Assembly: GCF_024758705.1 (NCBI RefSeq)
Contig: NZ_CP096971.1
Span: 2,381,001 to 2,445,000, forward strand
Length of the DNA: 64,000 bases
Direction: 5' to 3'
Origin: Sphingomonas sp. SUN019
GTDB taxonomy: Bacteria > Pseudomonadota > Alphaproteobacteria > Sphingomonadales > Sphingomonadaceae
The notes under the pieces are model-generated. The model ran no database searches, was not told the origin of the DNA, and worked only from the letters and a program-made list of their open reading frames with translations. How positions within the stretch are numbered: the stretch's first letter is position 1; each line of letters begins with the position of its first letter. Both the position numbers and the translations under genes were made by a program. Of the stretch, positions 16,904 to 26,208 are shown in pieces.

Positions 16904-19519
16904 TCAGCATGACAGCCGCGCCCGGTCTGGCGTGAGCGGCAGGCCGTCCGCGCCCATGAAGCTTTCGCCGATGTATGCGCGGCCGAGGATCGCGGGCGGC
17001 AGCAGTTCGGGCGCGCGGCTGCCCGCGCCGATCGCGGTGTCGTAACCCAGCCGCGCCTCGCCGATGCGGTTCATCGCGAAATAGAAGCGGACGTCGAAGA
17101 TCGTGTGCGCGGGCTTTTCGAGCGCGATGATCCGCCGCGCGAGCGAGGCGCGCGCGCTCAGCGTCGCGCCATCGGTCGCGTCGGTCGCCGACACCGGCAG
17201 CAGGACCGAGAAACGGTGGGCGGTGCGGTCGATCGGCAGCAATTTGTGTTCGAACGCGTCCCAGTCGGCGCGCGCCGCGGCGGTGGCGGGCGCGGTGTCG
17301 GATAGCGCGATCTCGTCGAACGAATGCCAGTCGGCGCCGTGCGCGATGTTCAGCGCGCGGATGCGGCGATACCGGCCGGCGAGGAAGCGTTGCCACGCCG
17401 CGCGATCGTGCGACGCCAGCTTCAGGAACTCCGCCCATGCCTCCGCATGCGCGGCGGGAACCGACAGCCGCGGCAGTCTGGTCAGCGGCGTCGACACGCC
17501 GCGCGCCTGCTGGAACGCCACCCAGTTATCGCGTTCGGTTATCCCCGCGTCGTGCGTCGGCGGATCGACCACGCCGCTCGAATCGCCCGCACCGATCCGC
17601 CCGAGGACGCGCGTGCGATAGCTTTCGACGATGCGGATCGCGCCCGGACAGGTGCACAGCGTATCGTCGAACAATGTGCCCTTCAGCGGCTCGCGAAACG
17701 CCAGCGCGAGCGCGCTTTCCAGTCCGCGCATCGTGCCCCTCCAGCCGAAGAAGCGTATCGCGTGCGCGATGAACAGGCGGCGGCGCGGCTCGCTCCATGA
17801 CGGGTCGAGCGCGACGTCGAACCATTCGGCCAGCCAGCCGAGCGTCTCGGCGGGCGCGGTGCGGGTGTCGAACAGGCGTTCGGCCGCGATCATCCGCGCC
17901 TCGATCACGCTGGTCGTGCCCTGCATGTTGGCGAGGAAGCGTTCGAGGAAATCGGCGGACTCTCGCTCCGCGCGATACACCGCGGGCAGGTAACGTTCGC
18001 TCCACGAGATGCGCGGCCAGGAGGCGCGCAGCGCGCGCAGCCGCGGGCTGGCGTCGCCATCGCTCGACAGCGTCAGGCGGATTTCGAGGAATTGTCCCTG
18101 GATGCGCTGGAACAGCAGTTCGAACGTGCCGTGCTGCGCGCGCGTGTCGGTCGGGACGATCGCGGCGGCCGAATGCGCGGCGAGTTCGCTGCCCGAGCGC
18201 GACAGGATCGGTGCGGGTTGCGCGCGCCATTCGCCTAGGTCGGCGCGATCGTCGCTGGCGCGCGCCGCTACGCCGACCGTCGATCCGGGCGGGATGCAGC
18301 CGTCGATCCGGAGGCGGTCCCACACGACGCTCGGCGTTTCGCTGTCGAACACCTGTGTCTGGAAGCGCGCCGAGGGGCGGAATTGCTGGCGCGGTTTTTC
18401 GACGACGCGCGCCCAGCGCGGATCGGGGCCGCTGTCGTAGACGGCGGCGCCCTCGATGCTCAGCAGCGCGAGTCCGCCGTAGCGCCGGAGCGGAAAGCTC
18501 TCGGTCGTTTCGGAGAGCCGCATCGCGACGCCCGCACCCTCGACCCGGAACGCGCGCAGCTGATTGCCGGTCTGATCCGAGACGAGTACGCGCAACGCGC
18601 GTTCGTTGCCGCGCAGCAGAACGTCGGCGGCGATCATGTCGTGCGGCGTGAAATCCAGCGGCAGGGGCGCGGGCGACGCCACGCCCTCGCCGAGCCACAA
18701 TCCGAGCAACGCGGGTGCGCGCGACAGCACGGCGACCGCGCCGCCGGGCAGCGCCGCGATCGCGATCGGGTCGATCGCCGGGTCCAGCGTCGTCAGGTCA
18801 TGCCCCGCCGCGGCAAGCGCCGCCGCGCGGGTCCGTGGTTCGCCCGCGACCGGCTGGAACAGCTCGGGCACCGGCGCGTCCAGCCCACCGCCTCCACTTA
18901 GCGTCGCATTCAGCGCGAACAGCCGTCGCGCCGCGCGATCGAGCAGCCACAATCCGCTCTCGCACCGCGCCGCCAGATCGGTGACGATCGTGCCATCGCC
19001 GGGCCAGTCGAAATGGAGCGGCGGCCCGCCCGCGAGCAGGTCGAAACTGTCGATCGTCCGGTCGCTCGCCGCGATCAGCCAGCCGTCGGGGGTCGTCGCC
19101 AGCGCACGATAGACCGGGCGCGCAGCCTCTGTGTCGCCGCACGCCGCGAAGGTCGCATGGACCGGTCGTTCGGCGCGCGGGTCCGGCCAGAAGCGCGTGA
19201 TCGATCCGTCGCCGCGCGACCGCACGAACAATTGCGTGGCGTCGCGGCCGATCCAATAGACGTTGCCGAACGCGTCGCTGGCGGCGGCGCGGCGGTCGTC
19301 GAGCGACAGGGCGGCCTCGCCCGGCGTCGGGGCGGCACGGTCGCGGATCGGCGCGAGCGTCAGTTCATGGCGCTCCTCGTCCCACCCCGGCGCAATTTCC
19401 GGGCGCTCGCCGATCGGCCGCGCCCAGATCGACGCCAGCGTATGGCGCGCATCGATCCGCCCGCCGCCCCAATCGCCGGCGCCCAGCAACAGGTGGAAGC
19501 GTTGTCCGTCGGCGTTCAT
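16904..19519 (-). CDS. eCIS baseplate protein, phage tail gpI/TIGR02242-like with N-terminal propeller-like region (Afp12 position)
   Basis: An 871-residue protein. The first about 370 residues have repeated beta-strand blocks of propeller type (GNVYWIGRDATQLFVRS, GWLIAASDRTIDSFDLLAG, GLWLLDRAARRLFAL, GGAVAVLSRAPALLGLWLG). A jelly-roll-like part follows (about 390-510). Next is the tail-protein core with RYLPAVYRAERESADFLERF, then TLGWLAEWFDVALDPSW, RRRLFIAHAIRFFGWRGT and GLESALALAF, which is the signature of the TIGR02242 phage tail family near gpI. It would form part of the baseplate wedge. The ATG at 19519 overlaps the upstream stop by 1 nt (TGATG); two more codons are possible upstream. 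It comes directly after the gpJ-like gene, as in other eCIS operons. Confidence 0.85.
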   Translation of the reverse strand: MNADGQRFHLLLGAGDWGGGRIDARHTLASIWARPIGERPEIAPGWDEERHELTLAPIRDRAAPTPGEAALSLDDRRAAASDAFGNVYWIGRDATQLFVRSRGDGSITRFWPDPRAERPVHATFAACGDTEAARPVYRALATTPDGWLIAASDRTIDSFDLLAGGPPLHFDWPGDGTIVTDLAARCESGLWLLDRAARRLFALNATLSGGGGLDAPVPELFQPVAGEPRTRAAALAAAGHDLTTLDPAIDPIAIAALPGGAVAVLSRAPALLGLWLGEGVASPAPLPLDFTPHDMIAADVLLRGNERALRVLVSDQTGNQLRAFRVEGAGVAMRLSETTESFPLRRYGGLALLSIEGAAVYDSGPDPRWARVVEKPRQQFRPSARFQTQVFDSETPSVVWDRLRIDGCIPPGSTVGVAARASDDRADLGEWRAQPAPILSRSGSELAAHSAAAIVPTDTRAQHGTFELLFQRIQGQFLEIRLTLSSDGDASPRLRALRASWPRISWSERYLPAVYRAERESADFLERFLANMQGTTSVIEARMIAAERLFDTRTAPAETLGWLAEWFDVALDPSWSEPRRRLFIAHAIRFFGWRGTMRGLESALALAFREPLKGTLFDDTLCTCPGAIRIVESYRTRVLGRIGAGDSSGVVDPPTHDAGITERDNWVAFQQARGVSTPLTRLPRLSVPAAHAEAWAEFLKLASHDRAAWQRFLAGRYRRIRALNIAHGADWHSFDEIALSDTAPATAAARADWDAFEHKLLPIDRTAHRFSVLLPVSATDATDGATLSARASLARRIIALEKPAHTIFDVRFYFAMNRIGEARLGYDTAIGAGSRAPELLPPAILGRAYIGESFMGADGLPLTPDRARLSC

Positions 19520-21795
19520 CAGCACGTCTCCGCGACGACGGGCACGGGCAGCAGCGCAGGGCCGTCGGGCGCGGGCGACGAACCGACGTCGCCGCGCAAT
19601 GCCGCAAGATCGACCGGCTCGCCGCCCACGACCGAAATGCCGAGGATCTCGGGCAGTTCGATCCCGACTATTTCGATCGACGGCGTCGCGGGGCCGTCGC
19701 CCAGCGCGAGCAGCACGTCGGCCACTTCCACCACGCCCGGCACGCGCGCCGCCTCGGCCAGCAACGCGCGGGCATGGACCGGGCGGCCGAGCGGCCAGCC
19801 GCGCAGCGCGGGGTCGACGTCCGGGCCGTACAGCGGGCCGTCGGTGGTGGTGAAATCGCCGCCGGTCGGGGGGATCGGGCTCAGGTACGCGCGCAGCCGC
19901 GTTTTCACCGCGTCGGCGACCTCAGCGATGCTGTTTCCGCCCGCCACCTCGATCCCGACCGAGACCCACAAACCCTTGTAGATCGGGCCGCGCAACACGA
20001 GTTCGGTCGTCACCAGCCGTCGTGGATCGAGGTACAGGCACAACGCATCGAGGAATGGTTGATCGGCGCGCGGAGCGGCGGGATGCGCGGCGTCGTTGCG
20101 CGGTGCGGCCAGCAACGTGACGACGCCCGGCACGCTGCCGGTCGCGGCGGGCGACAGATCGGGATGCCACGCCGGCAGCACGTCGATCCGCCCGATCGTC
20201 ACGCCCGGCGTGCGCCACGCGATGCTGCGGAAATCGGCTTCGGTCACCAGCCGGTCGCGGTGCTGGAGCATCCGCCGGACCTGTTTTTCGCCCATCGCGA
20301 CCGTCTCGGCGTCTGCCCCGCCCCACGTCGGGACCGGGTTGGTCGCGGTGAATCCGCCGGGGATCAGCGGCCCTTCCTTCAGCGCGCCCGCGCCGACATT
20401 CCCCTCCTGACCCTCGCTGTAATCGTAGCGTGCATAGAGCCGGTCGCCGACGCCCGGACGCCTGCCCGCCAGTCCGTCGCCGAAGGTGACGACGCCCGCC
20501 TCGGCATCGACTCGGAACGATGCGGCGGGGGCGAGCGGCTGGGTTGCGCCGGGCACCGGCACCTCGGGCGCGGCGGCGAGCAAATCGTCGATCGGGCTCC
20601 AGCCGCTTTCCGTTCCCTCGGGCGAGACGCTGACCAAGGCGACGCTGCCTTCGATCACCGGGGCTTTGCTCAATTGGCGCGTCTGGTCGGGCGTGCCGTC
20701 GCCATCCGCCAGCCGTTCGGCGCGGATCGCCTCGAACTGACGCACTGCGACCGCGTTGATGCCCGCCCAGCGCAGCCGCACGTCCGCGGCGGACGAGGCG
20801 CGCACCCGCAGCCAAGTGACCAAAGTCTCCGCCACCACGCTATCGTCCAGCGCGGGGGGCAGATCGCCGACGCCCGCCTCCAGCGGATCGAGATTGTCCC
20901 ACAACCGCAGCGCATTCGCGTCGGGCAGCCCGATCTCGACCACGCCCGCGTCGCGCGACGGATCGAAATCGGCGCGCGCGTCCAGCCGCCGCCAATCGGG
21001 CGCGGGACGTCCGCCGACGAAGCGCAGCCGCCCGTTCGCGTCGGGCCGCGCGATCTCATAGGACAGCAGATCGGTCGGCGCGGGCGGTGCGCCGCCGACC
21101 GGAAGAGTGCGCTGCTCCACGTCAGTGGCGGGGGCAAGGCCGAGCGACAGCGTGCGTCCGGCGATCGCTTCGCGCACCAGTTTCGCCGGATCGTCGCCGG
21201 GCGTCAGATCGGTCTTGCGGGCCACGAGCGCGATCCACAGCGAGCGGTCGATCGTGTCGGCCAGGTCGAGCGGCTCCTGCGCGGGATCGAACGCGGTGCT
21301 CTGATACAGCGTCAGATCGGCGGGAAGCGTGCTGCCGTAGGAGGCGTAGAGCAGTTCGTAATATTGCCGCAGTTCGGGCGTCGGGCTGACCACCGCGCGC
21401 TTGACGAACAGCCGCGCCTCGACCGGCAGGACATCCACGCCGACGGTGGTGCGGAACGGCATCGTCCCCGCCAACAGCTCGAAATCGCGCGCGATCGTCT
21501 CGGTCGCCAGCGCGCCCTGTTCGTTGCGGAACGTGACGATCCCGCGCGCCTCGCTGGCGGTGCGCAGCGGGATGCCGAGCAGCTTCAGGAATTTGGCGCG
21601 GTTGCGTTCGGGGATCTGGTTGGCGCGGTAGATCAGATTTTCGGTCAGGAACGCGAACAACTGGACGATCGTGACGCCGGGATCGGACGGGTTGAAATTG
21701 GTCCATTCGGGCGTGTGGACGGGAACGCGGGCGAGCGTTTCGTCGACCAGAGCGCGATAGTCGCGGTCGTCGATGCGCGGGGCGGGCAGCGGCAT
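19519..21795 (-). CDS. Baseplate J-like protein (gpJ/gp6, Afp11-like)
   Basis: A 758-residue putative baseplate wedge protein of the TIGR02243 type. The N-terminus has the gpJ family signature: RDYRALVDETLARVPVHTPEW, NFNPSDPGVTIVQLFAFLTE, NLIYRANQIPERNRAKFLKL and LLGIPLRTASEARG. Further on come FRVDAEAGVVTFGDGLAGRRP and the conserved LVTEADFRSIAWRTPGV and IGRIDVLP segments of Baseplate_J. It would polymerise around the hub with gp25 and the gpI-like protein. The ATG at 21795 overlaps the gp25 stop by 1 nt (TGATG), and its own stop overlaps the next start likewise, so the three baseplate genes are translationally coupled. Confidence 0.92.
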   Translation of the reverse strand: MPLPAPRIDDRDYRALVDETLARVPVHTPEWTNFNPSDPGVTIVQLFAFLTENLIYRANQIPERNRAKFLKLLGIPLRTASEARGIVTFRNEQGALATETIARDFELLAGTMPFRTTVGVDVLPVEARLFVKRAVVSPTPELRQYYELLYASYGSTLPADLTLYQSTAFDPAQEPLDLADTIDRSLWIALVARKTDLTPGDDPAKLVREAIAGRTLSLGLAPATDVEQRTLPVGGAPPAPTDLLSYEIARPDANGRLRFVGGRPAPDWRRLDARADFDPSRDAGVVEIGLPDANALRLWDNLDPLEAGVGDLPPALDDSVVAETLVTWLRVRASSAADVRLRWAGINAVAVRQFEAIRAERLADGDGTPDQTRQLSKAPVIEGSVALVSVSPEGTESGWSPIDDLLAAAPEVPVPGATQPLAPAASFRVDAEAGVVTFGDGLAGRRPGVGDRLYARYDYSEGQEGNVGAGALKEGPLIPGGFTATNPVPTWGGADAETVAMGEKQVRRMLQHRDRLVTEADFRSIAWRTPGVTIGRIDVLPAWHPDLSPAATGSVPGVVTLLAAPRNDAAHPAAPRADQPFLDALCLYLDPRRLVTTELVLRGPIYKGLWVSVGIEVAGGNSIAEVADAVKTRLRAYLSPIPPTGGDFTTTDGPLYGPDVDPALRGWPLGRPVHARALLAEAARVPGVVEVADVLLALGDGPATPSIEIVGIELPEILGISVVGGEPVDLAALRGDVGSSPAPDGPALLPVPVVAETC

Positions 21796-22181
21796 CAGCC
21801 CCTCCCCAGCGGGATCGAGACGCTGGTCCGCTCGCCCGCGCCGGTCGCGACCAGCCGGTAGGCGATCGTCGCCAGCGCGGCGGTCGCGTCGGACCGGTCG
21901 GGTGCGACATCGACGCCGTCCAGCGCGATGCGCGGTTCCCAGCGGCGCAGCGCATCCTCGATCGACGCGGCGATGCGGACGTGCGTCGCGGGCGTGTTCG
22001 GCTCGAACAGATAGCGGCCGAGCCCCGCGCCGAACTCGGCCAGCTGCACGCGTTCCCCCTCTTCGGTCTGCAGGATGATGGCGATCGATTCGCGCACGTT
22101 CGCCTCGCCTTCGGACCAGCGCATCCGGCCGTCGGGGCCGACGCGCGGCGGGAAGCCCATGCTCTTGCCGAACGGGTTCAT
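21795..22181 (-). CDS. Baseplate protein GPW/gp25 family (Afp9-like)
   Basis: A 128-residue protein of the gp25/GpW lysozyme-like baseplate family. FPPRVGPDGRMRWSEGEANVRESI, TEEGERVQLAEFGAGLGRYLFEPN and the EDALRRWEPRI segment are diagnostic; in these proteins the EFG and EP positions are conserved, and the family initiates sheath polymerisation at the baseplate. The ATG at 22181 overlaps the preceding stop by 4 nt (ATGA). The longer reading to 22463 has no gp25 similarity and lies in the neighbour. Usual length is 120-140 residues, so the gene is complete. Confidence 0.92.
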   Translation of the reverse strand: MNPFGKSMGFPPRVGPDGRMRWSEGEANVRESIAIILQTEEGERVQLAEFGAGLGRYLFEPNTPATHVRIAASIEDALRRWEPRIALDGVDVAPDRSDATAALATIAYRLVATGAGERTSVSIPLGRG

Positions 22182-24253
22182 GGCGACGCGTTCCCTTTGA
22201 GCTTCGGCACCGGGAAACAGGCGATGAACCACGGCAGCCAGCGGAAGATCAGGTCCAGCAGGGTGACGATGATGATGAGCAGGATCAGCGCGCAGAGCGT
22301 GATGATCGGGATCGACAGCGAACAGATCATCCCGATGTCGAGGCCGTTGTTCTTGCAGCCGCCGCCGTCCTTCGTGTCGATGTCCTTGTGGAACGGCCAC
22401 GGCAGCACCTGCAGCACCAGATCGATGAACCCCAGCCCCTTTGCGCGCTGCACCTGACCGCACAGCAGGTCCGACATGACGAAGGCGGTGCCGCGGCCGT
22501 ATTTGCGCAGGCCCGCCGGGCTGGTGTCCGATGGCAAGGTGATCGTGATCGGCCGTACCGGCGCGTCGGGATCAAAGAAGCTGGCCAGGCGGAAGCGTTC
22601 GCTGGGCGCGGACAGCGTCGGCGGATGCAGCGGGCCGCAATCGGCGTTCAGATGCACCATGCGGATCGCGAACAGCCCCTGATCGCCCGCGGTCTTGATC
22701 ATCACGTCGCGCAGCTTCATCGCGTGCGGGATCGGCTGGGCCTTCGTCTCGTCGTCCGGCGGCAGTGCTCGCGCCAGCAAGGCGGTGAAGCGGTCGAGCG
22801 CCTCGACGCTGGCCACGTCGTCCGACGTCCCGGCGGAATCCGTCGGCGTCTTTATGCCCTTCGCCTGCTCCGCGGTCGCGCCCGGCGGATCGAGCGTCGT
22901 GCCGACCGGATCGAGCGGCGGGACCGCGGCCGTCACCGCCTTGTACGGGCCGTCCGGCTGCGCCTTTGCGACCGGCGACACCGGCAGCTTCAGCCCGGCG
23001 AGCGGGAAGTGGAAATTGGGCCAGTCGGCTGCGTTGCGCGTGTCGAACGCATAATGCGTCGTCGCGGCGTCAAGCTTCGTTTCGAACGGCAGGATTCGTT
23101 GCAGCGCGTCGAGCATCGACGACGCCATCGGTTTCGCCCCGACCCCCATCGTGCCGTCGAGCGCGGTCGCCTTCGCCGCGGCGAGGAAGTTCCACACCGC
23201 GCCTTCCCGCGGCGATAAATCATCAGGCGAATTCGCGGTGAGCGCAGCGCCGAGCGCCGGGATTCGCACATCGATCCAGTGCCGCAGATCGACCAGCAAC
23301 AGCCACGACTGCATCTGAAACTGGAAATTGTAGTTGAGCACGCGCCGCGCACGGTCGAGGACGGGGTCGGCTGGATTGGGCGATTTGACCTCGAACTCGT
23401 CGCCCGCCTTGATCGCGGCGCGCACCATCGCCTTCCACGGTTCGCTGACCTCGATCCGCAATTGCGCGGTGCGCGCGACGGTCGTGTTCGGGCGGGGCGG
23501 CGTGGCGGCGGGGCGCAGCGTCGCGATCTGTCCTGCGCCGAGCGACACGGCGGTCGTCACCACCGCCTTGCCGATATATTCCTCGCGCCGCGCGACCGGG
23601 ATCAACCCGCCCCAGATCGTCCGGCCCACGCCATTCTCGTCGCGGTGCGGCAGCGGGAACAGCGGCAGCATCTCCTCGCCCGGCGCAAGATCGCCGCCCG
23701 CCGCGATGCGCTGCCAGCGCGCCTCGTCGCCCTCCTTCACATAGGCGAATTCGACCAGATCCTGCGTATTCGCGGGCACGCCGTCCGCGGGCAGCAAGCG
23801 CCGCAGCACGAACCCGACCTGTTCGTGCGCGCCGCCGAGCGCGCGCTCGGGCAGGCCGGGGATCGCGCAGGCCAGCGTCCCCGCGACGACGTAATAACGC
23901 TGGTGCGCGGGCTGGTAGAGCTTCAGCGGCTTGTCGGCGGGTACGGGCGTCGGCGGCGCGGACGGCGCTGCGCCCCAGCGCCGTTTGCGCTTCGCATCCT
24001 TGACCGGCGCAGGAAGGGGCAGGCGCACGATCGGATCGACCAGATCGACGTCCTGCGGCGGATCGCGCCACGTCTCGGGCTTCGCAATCCGGTCCGACAG
24101 GCGCGCCGGTTCCTCCTCCAGCGTGGCGACCAGCTGCTCCATGAAATCGTCGCTGGCGAAGCGCAGGATTTGCGGCTTGGCGGCGAAGCGCGTCGTCCCG
24201 CGCCACAACGGCCGCGGGGCCTGCCAGCTGACCGGGTGCGCCAGCGCGCTCAC
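22178..24253 (-). CDS. eCIS operon protein with C-terminal membrane segment (unknown function)
   Basis: A 691-residue protein located between the spike and gp25 genes, a slot often holding the PAAR tip (Afp10). No PAAR pattern is seen. The bulk is soluble: LKLYQPAHQRYYVVAGTLAC, VGFVLRRLLPADG, EEMLPLFPLP, WLLLVDLRHWIDVRIPAL. The end carries a strongly hydrophobic stretch, CSLSIPIITLCALILLIIIV followed by TLLDLIFRWLPWFIACF (about residues 640-678), one long or two short membrane passes, then a basic tail. The GTG at 24253 overlaps the spike stop by 4 nt (GTGA); reading further upstream enters the spike gene in another frame. It could anchor the particle or its baseplate to a membrane, but that is inference. 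Confidence 0.72.
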   Translation of the reverse strand: MSALAHPVSWQAPRPLWRGTTRFAAKPQILRFASDDFMEQLVATLEEEPARLSDRIAKPETWRDPPQDVDLVDPIVRLPLPAPVKDAKRKRRWGAAPSAPPTPVPADKPLKLYQPAHQRYYVVAGTLACAIPGLPERALGGAHEQVGFVLRRLLPADGVPANTQDLVEFAYVKEGDEARWQRIAAGGDLAPGEEMLPLFPLPHRDENGVGRTIWGGLIPVARREEYIGKAVVTTAVSLGAGQIATLRPAATPPRPNTTVARTAQLRIEVSEPWKAMVRAAIKAGDEFEVKSPNPADPVLDRARRVLNYNFQFQMQSWLLLVDLRHWIDVRIPALGAALTANSPDDLSPREGAVWNFLAAAKATALDGTMGVGAKPMASSMLDALQRILPFETKLDAATTHYAFDTRNAADWPNFHFPLAGLKLPVSPVAKAQPDGPYKAVTAAVPPLDPVGTTLDPPGATAEQAKGIKTPTDSAGTSDDVASVEALDRFTALLARALPPDDETKAQPIPHAMKLRDVMIKTAGDQGLFAIRMVHLNADCGPLHPPTLSAPSERFRLASFFDPDAPVRPITITLPSDTSPAGLRKYGRGTAFVMSDLLCGQVQRAKGLGFIDLVLQVLPWPFHKDIDTKDGGGCKNNGLDIGMICSLSIPIITLCALILLIIIVTLLDLIFRWLPWFIACFPVPKLKGNASP

Positions 24254-24969
24254 CAGATGTTCCCCGCGCCCGGCGTATAGGTCGTCGAGATCACCGTGTT
24301 CGAGATCAGCGTGTCGCACTTCACCACGCCGGAGAAGATCGACATCCCGGCATCGACCTTCACCATGCTCGCCGACACCGCGACCTGCGCGGCGTTGACG
24401 GTGACCTTCGCCGCCGCCGTGACGGTGATCCCGGCGGTTTCCAGCTTCACCGAATTGCCGTTCGAATCCTCGATCGTGACCGCGCCGGGGCCGTCCTTCA
24501 TCGTCAGTTTCTGGCCGCCAGGGGTTTCCAGGATCAGCGTTTCCTTCGCCTGGCTGTCGTCGAGCGTGATCTTCACGCCGTTGCGGCTGCGGATGACCTT
24601 CAGCGCATTGCCGCTGGCCATCGATTGCGGCGGCTTGTCCTTGCCGTTCCACAGCCCGCCCAGCACGTATGGCCGCCGCGGATCGCCGTGTTCGAACGCG
24701 ATCAGCACTTCGTCGCCGACGTCGGGGATGAACCAGCTGCCGCGCTGGTTCCCCGCGAACAGCGTCGCCATCCGCGCCCACGCCGCATAGCCCTGACCCC
24801 CGCCGCCGTCGGGCGACCAGTCGAGCTTCACCTTCACACGGCCCTGCCCGTCGGGATCGCTGATGTCGGAGACCGTCGCGGGCATGACGCCGTACCAGCG
24901 CCCACCCCAGCCGTCCGAGCGGCGTTCGTGGAACTGCGTCTCGCCGCGGTCGAGATCGAGCAGCGCCAT
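24250..24969 (-). CDS. Spike protein, phage baseplate assembly gpV/gp5 (VgrG) OB-fold and beta-helix (Afp8 C-terminal part)
   Basis: A 239-residue protein. The N-terminal OB-fold is of the gpV/gp5 type: RWYGVMPATVSDISDPDGQGRV, KVKLDW, WARMATLFAGNQRGSWFIPDVGDEVLIAFE and RRPYVLGGLWNGKDKPP, which matches the Gp5/VgrG core almost motif for motif. The rest (from about residue 125) is a repeating strand pattern ending in VTVNAAQVAVSASMVKVDAG, the beta-helix needle. It forms the trimeric spike at the tip of the tube. ATG 24969 gives a 1-nt overlap (TGATG) with the hub stop; GTG 24972 is a possible alternative. In Afp/PVC the hub and spike are one protein (Afp8); here they are split into two genes. 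Confidence 0.93.
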   Translation of the reverse strand: MALLDLDRGETQFHERRSDGWGGRWYGVMPATVSDISDPDGQGRVKVKLDWSPDGGGGQGYAAWARMATLFAGNQRGSWFIPDVGDEVLIAFEHGDPRRPYVLGGLWNGKDKPPQSMASGNALKVIRSRNGVKITLDDSQAKETLILETPGGQKLTMKDGPGAVTIEDSNGNSVKLETAGITVTAAAKVTVNAAQVAVSASMVKVDAGMSIFSGVVKCDTLISNTVISTTYTPGAGNIW

Positions 24970-26039
24970 CACGGCCGCCCCAGTCCGGCGCGTTCGCAGC
25001 GGAATTCGCTGCGCATCCCCGCCGCCTGATCGAACCGGTGCGTGACCGCGGTCGCGCGGTAATCGCCGTCGAATAGTTTGCCGAGGCCCGTCAGCGCTAG
25101 CGTCGCGCCGACGCGCAGGTCCGCCTTCGTTTCGGCGACGCCCTCCGCGGTCAGGAAGCGGCGCGCCATGTGGCGGAAGCTCGCCTCCGCCACCGCGCGC
25201 GCCTCAGTCCCGTTGCGCGGCAGCGCATGCGCGATCGTGTCTACCCGCGCGCCGAACGCCGCCTGCAGGATCTTCGCGCCGCCGTCGGTGCTGCTGGTTT
25301 CGCTGGACACCGCGGCATCGGTGGCGCGCGACGTAGCCGCCGCCTTGTCCGCGACGTTCCAGCCGGTCGCCACCAGTGCGGTGCGCTGGCTCGCCAGATC
25401 GGCCTCGACGTGAAATTCGCGCAGCGATCCCGCCCAGCGCAGTTCGACCCGCGTCGCGGGCCGCAGCTTCGCGGCGTGCAGCTCGGTCCCCGCGACCCAC
25501 ACGATCGCATCCTCGCGCCGCGCCAGATCGTGCAGCAGCGCCAGGTCGCTCTGATTGACCTGCGCGATATAGGGCTGTGTCGTCGCCTGCAGATCGATCT
25601 TCGGCGACAGTCCGTGATCGGATGCGACCGTGCGCACGACATCGGCGAGCGACGCTTTCTCGAACGTCCGCGTCCGGCGCGTCATGCGCAGATCCTGCAA
25701 GCGATCCTCGGCCAGAACGCCGATCGTCGGGGTGCCGCCATCGGGATAATCGGCGACGATCGCGCTGATCCGTCCCTCGAACAGCAGATCGTCGCCCAGC
25801 TTCACCTTGATCGGACGGCCGAATTCGATCGTCTTGCGGTCGAAATGCTGGAAGCCCGACGTTTCGCCGCCCCAATTGCCGAAGGTCAACGCGGCGTGCG
25901 CCATTCCTTCCACCGTATCGGACAGCTCCATCATCTGTAGCGACGATTCGAGCGTATCGACGCGCTTCCCGTCGATCTCGATCGTCGGGCGCGCCGCGCG
26001 CATCGGCAGCGGCGTCACGTTGGAGGCGGCGGTGGCCAT
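24969..26039 (-). CDS. Baseplate hub protein, gpD/gp27-like (Afp8 N-terminal part)
   Basis: A 356-residue protein with gp27/gpD late-control hub features: PTIEIDGKRVDTLESSLQMME, HFDRKTIEFGRPIKVKLGDD, LFEGRISAIVADYPDGGTPTIGVLAEDRLQDLRMTRRTRTFE, the helical DVVRTVASDHGLSPKID and a LARREDAIVWVAGTELHA segment. The hub trimer joins spike and tube. ATG 26039 is preferred; the codon before it is TTG. The start overlaps the stop of the 52-residue gene by 1 nt (TGATG). Length is about that of the gp27-like half of Afp8. Confidence 0.9.
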   Translation of the reverse strand: MATAASNVTPLPMRAARPTIEIDGKRVDTLESSLQMMELSDTVEGMAHAALTFGNWGGETSGFQHFDRKTIEFGRPIKVKLGDDLLFEGRISAIVADYPDGGTPTIGVLAEDRLQDLRMTRRTRTFEKASLADVVRTVASDHGLSPKIDLQATTQPYIAQVNQSDLALLHDLARREDAIVWVAGTELHAAKLRPATRVELRWAGSLREFHVEADLASQRTALVATGWNVADKAAATSRATDAAVSSETSSTDGGAKILQAAFGARVDTIAHALPRNGTEARAVAEASFRHMARRFLTAEGVAETKADLRVGATLALTGLGKLFDGDYRATAVTHRFDQAAGMRSEFRCERAGLGRP

Positions 26040-26197
26040 CAATACGCCCTCAACCGCGCGTGGCGCTGCGCAAGGCGGCGTATCGGCGCGCGGAGCGTTG
26101 CGGGCTCGATGCGCGGCGGGGCGGGGGTTTCGGCATCGGGGCGGGGCTCCGCCGGAGCCTCCCCGGTCGCCTCGAACCTGTTGATCACGACGGCCAT
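26039..26197 (-). CDS. Tiny eCIS operon protein (52 aa)
   Basis: A 52-residue protein beginning MAVVINRFEATGEAPAEP, Pro/Glu-rich in the middle and Arg-rich at the end. It has a strong ribosome site (GAGAGGAAAT, ending 3 nt before the ATG) that starts inside the stop codon of the LysM gene, and its stop overlaps the hub start by 1 nt, so it fits neatly in the coupled gene chain. Small proteins of about 50-60 residues occur in this slot in other eCIS loci (the DUF5908 type is one); I cannot assign the family with certainty. It may be a small baseplate or tube-end component. Confidence 0.7.
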   Translation of the reverse strand: MAVVINRFEATGEAPAEPRPDAETPAPPRIEPATLRAPIRRLAQRHARLRAY

Positions 26198-26208
26198 GTC
26201 ATTTCCTC

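Noticed and set aside
19774..21861. 695-residue plus-strand frame opposite the gpJ-like gene
   Set aside because: It is a high-GC shadow; the minus strand carries an unmistakable gpJ family product.
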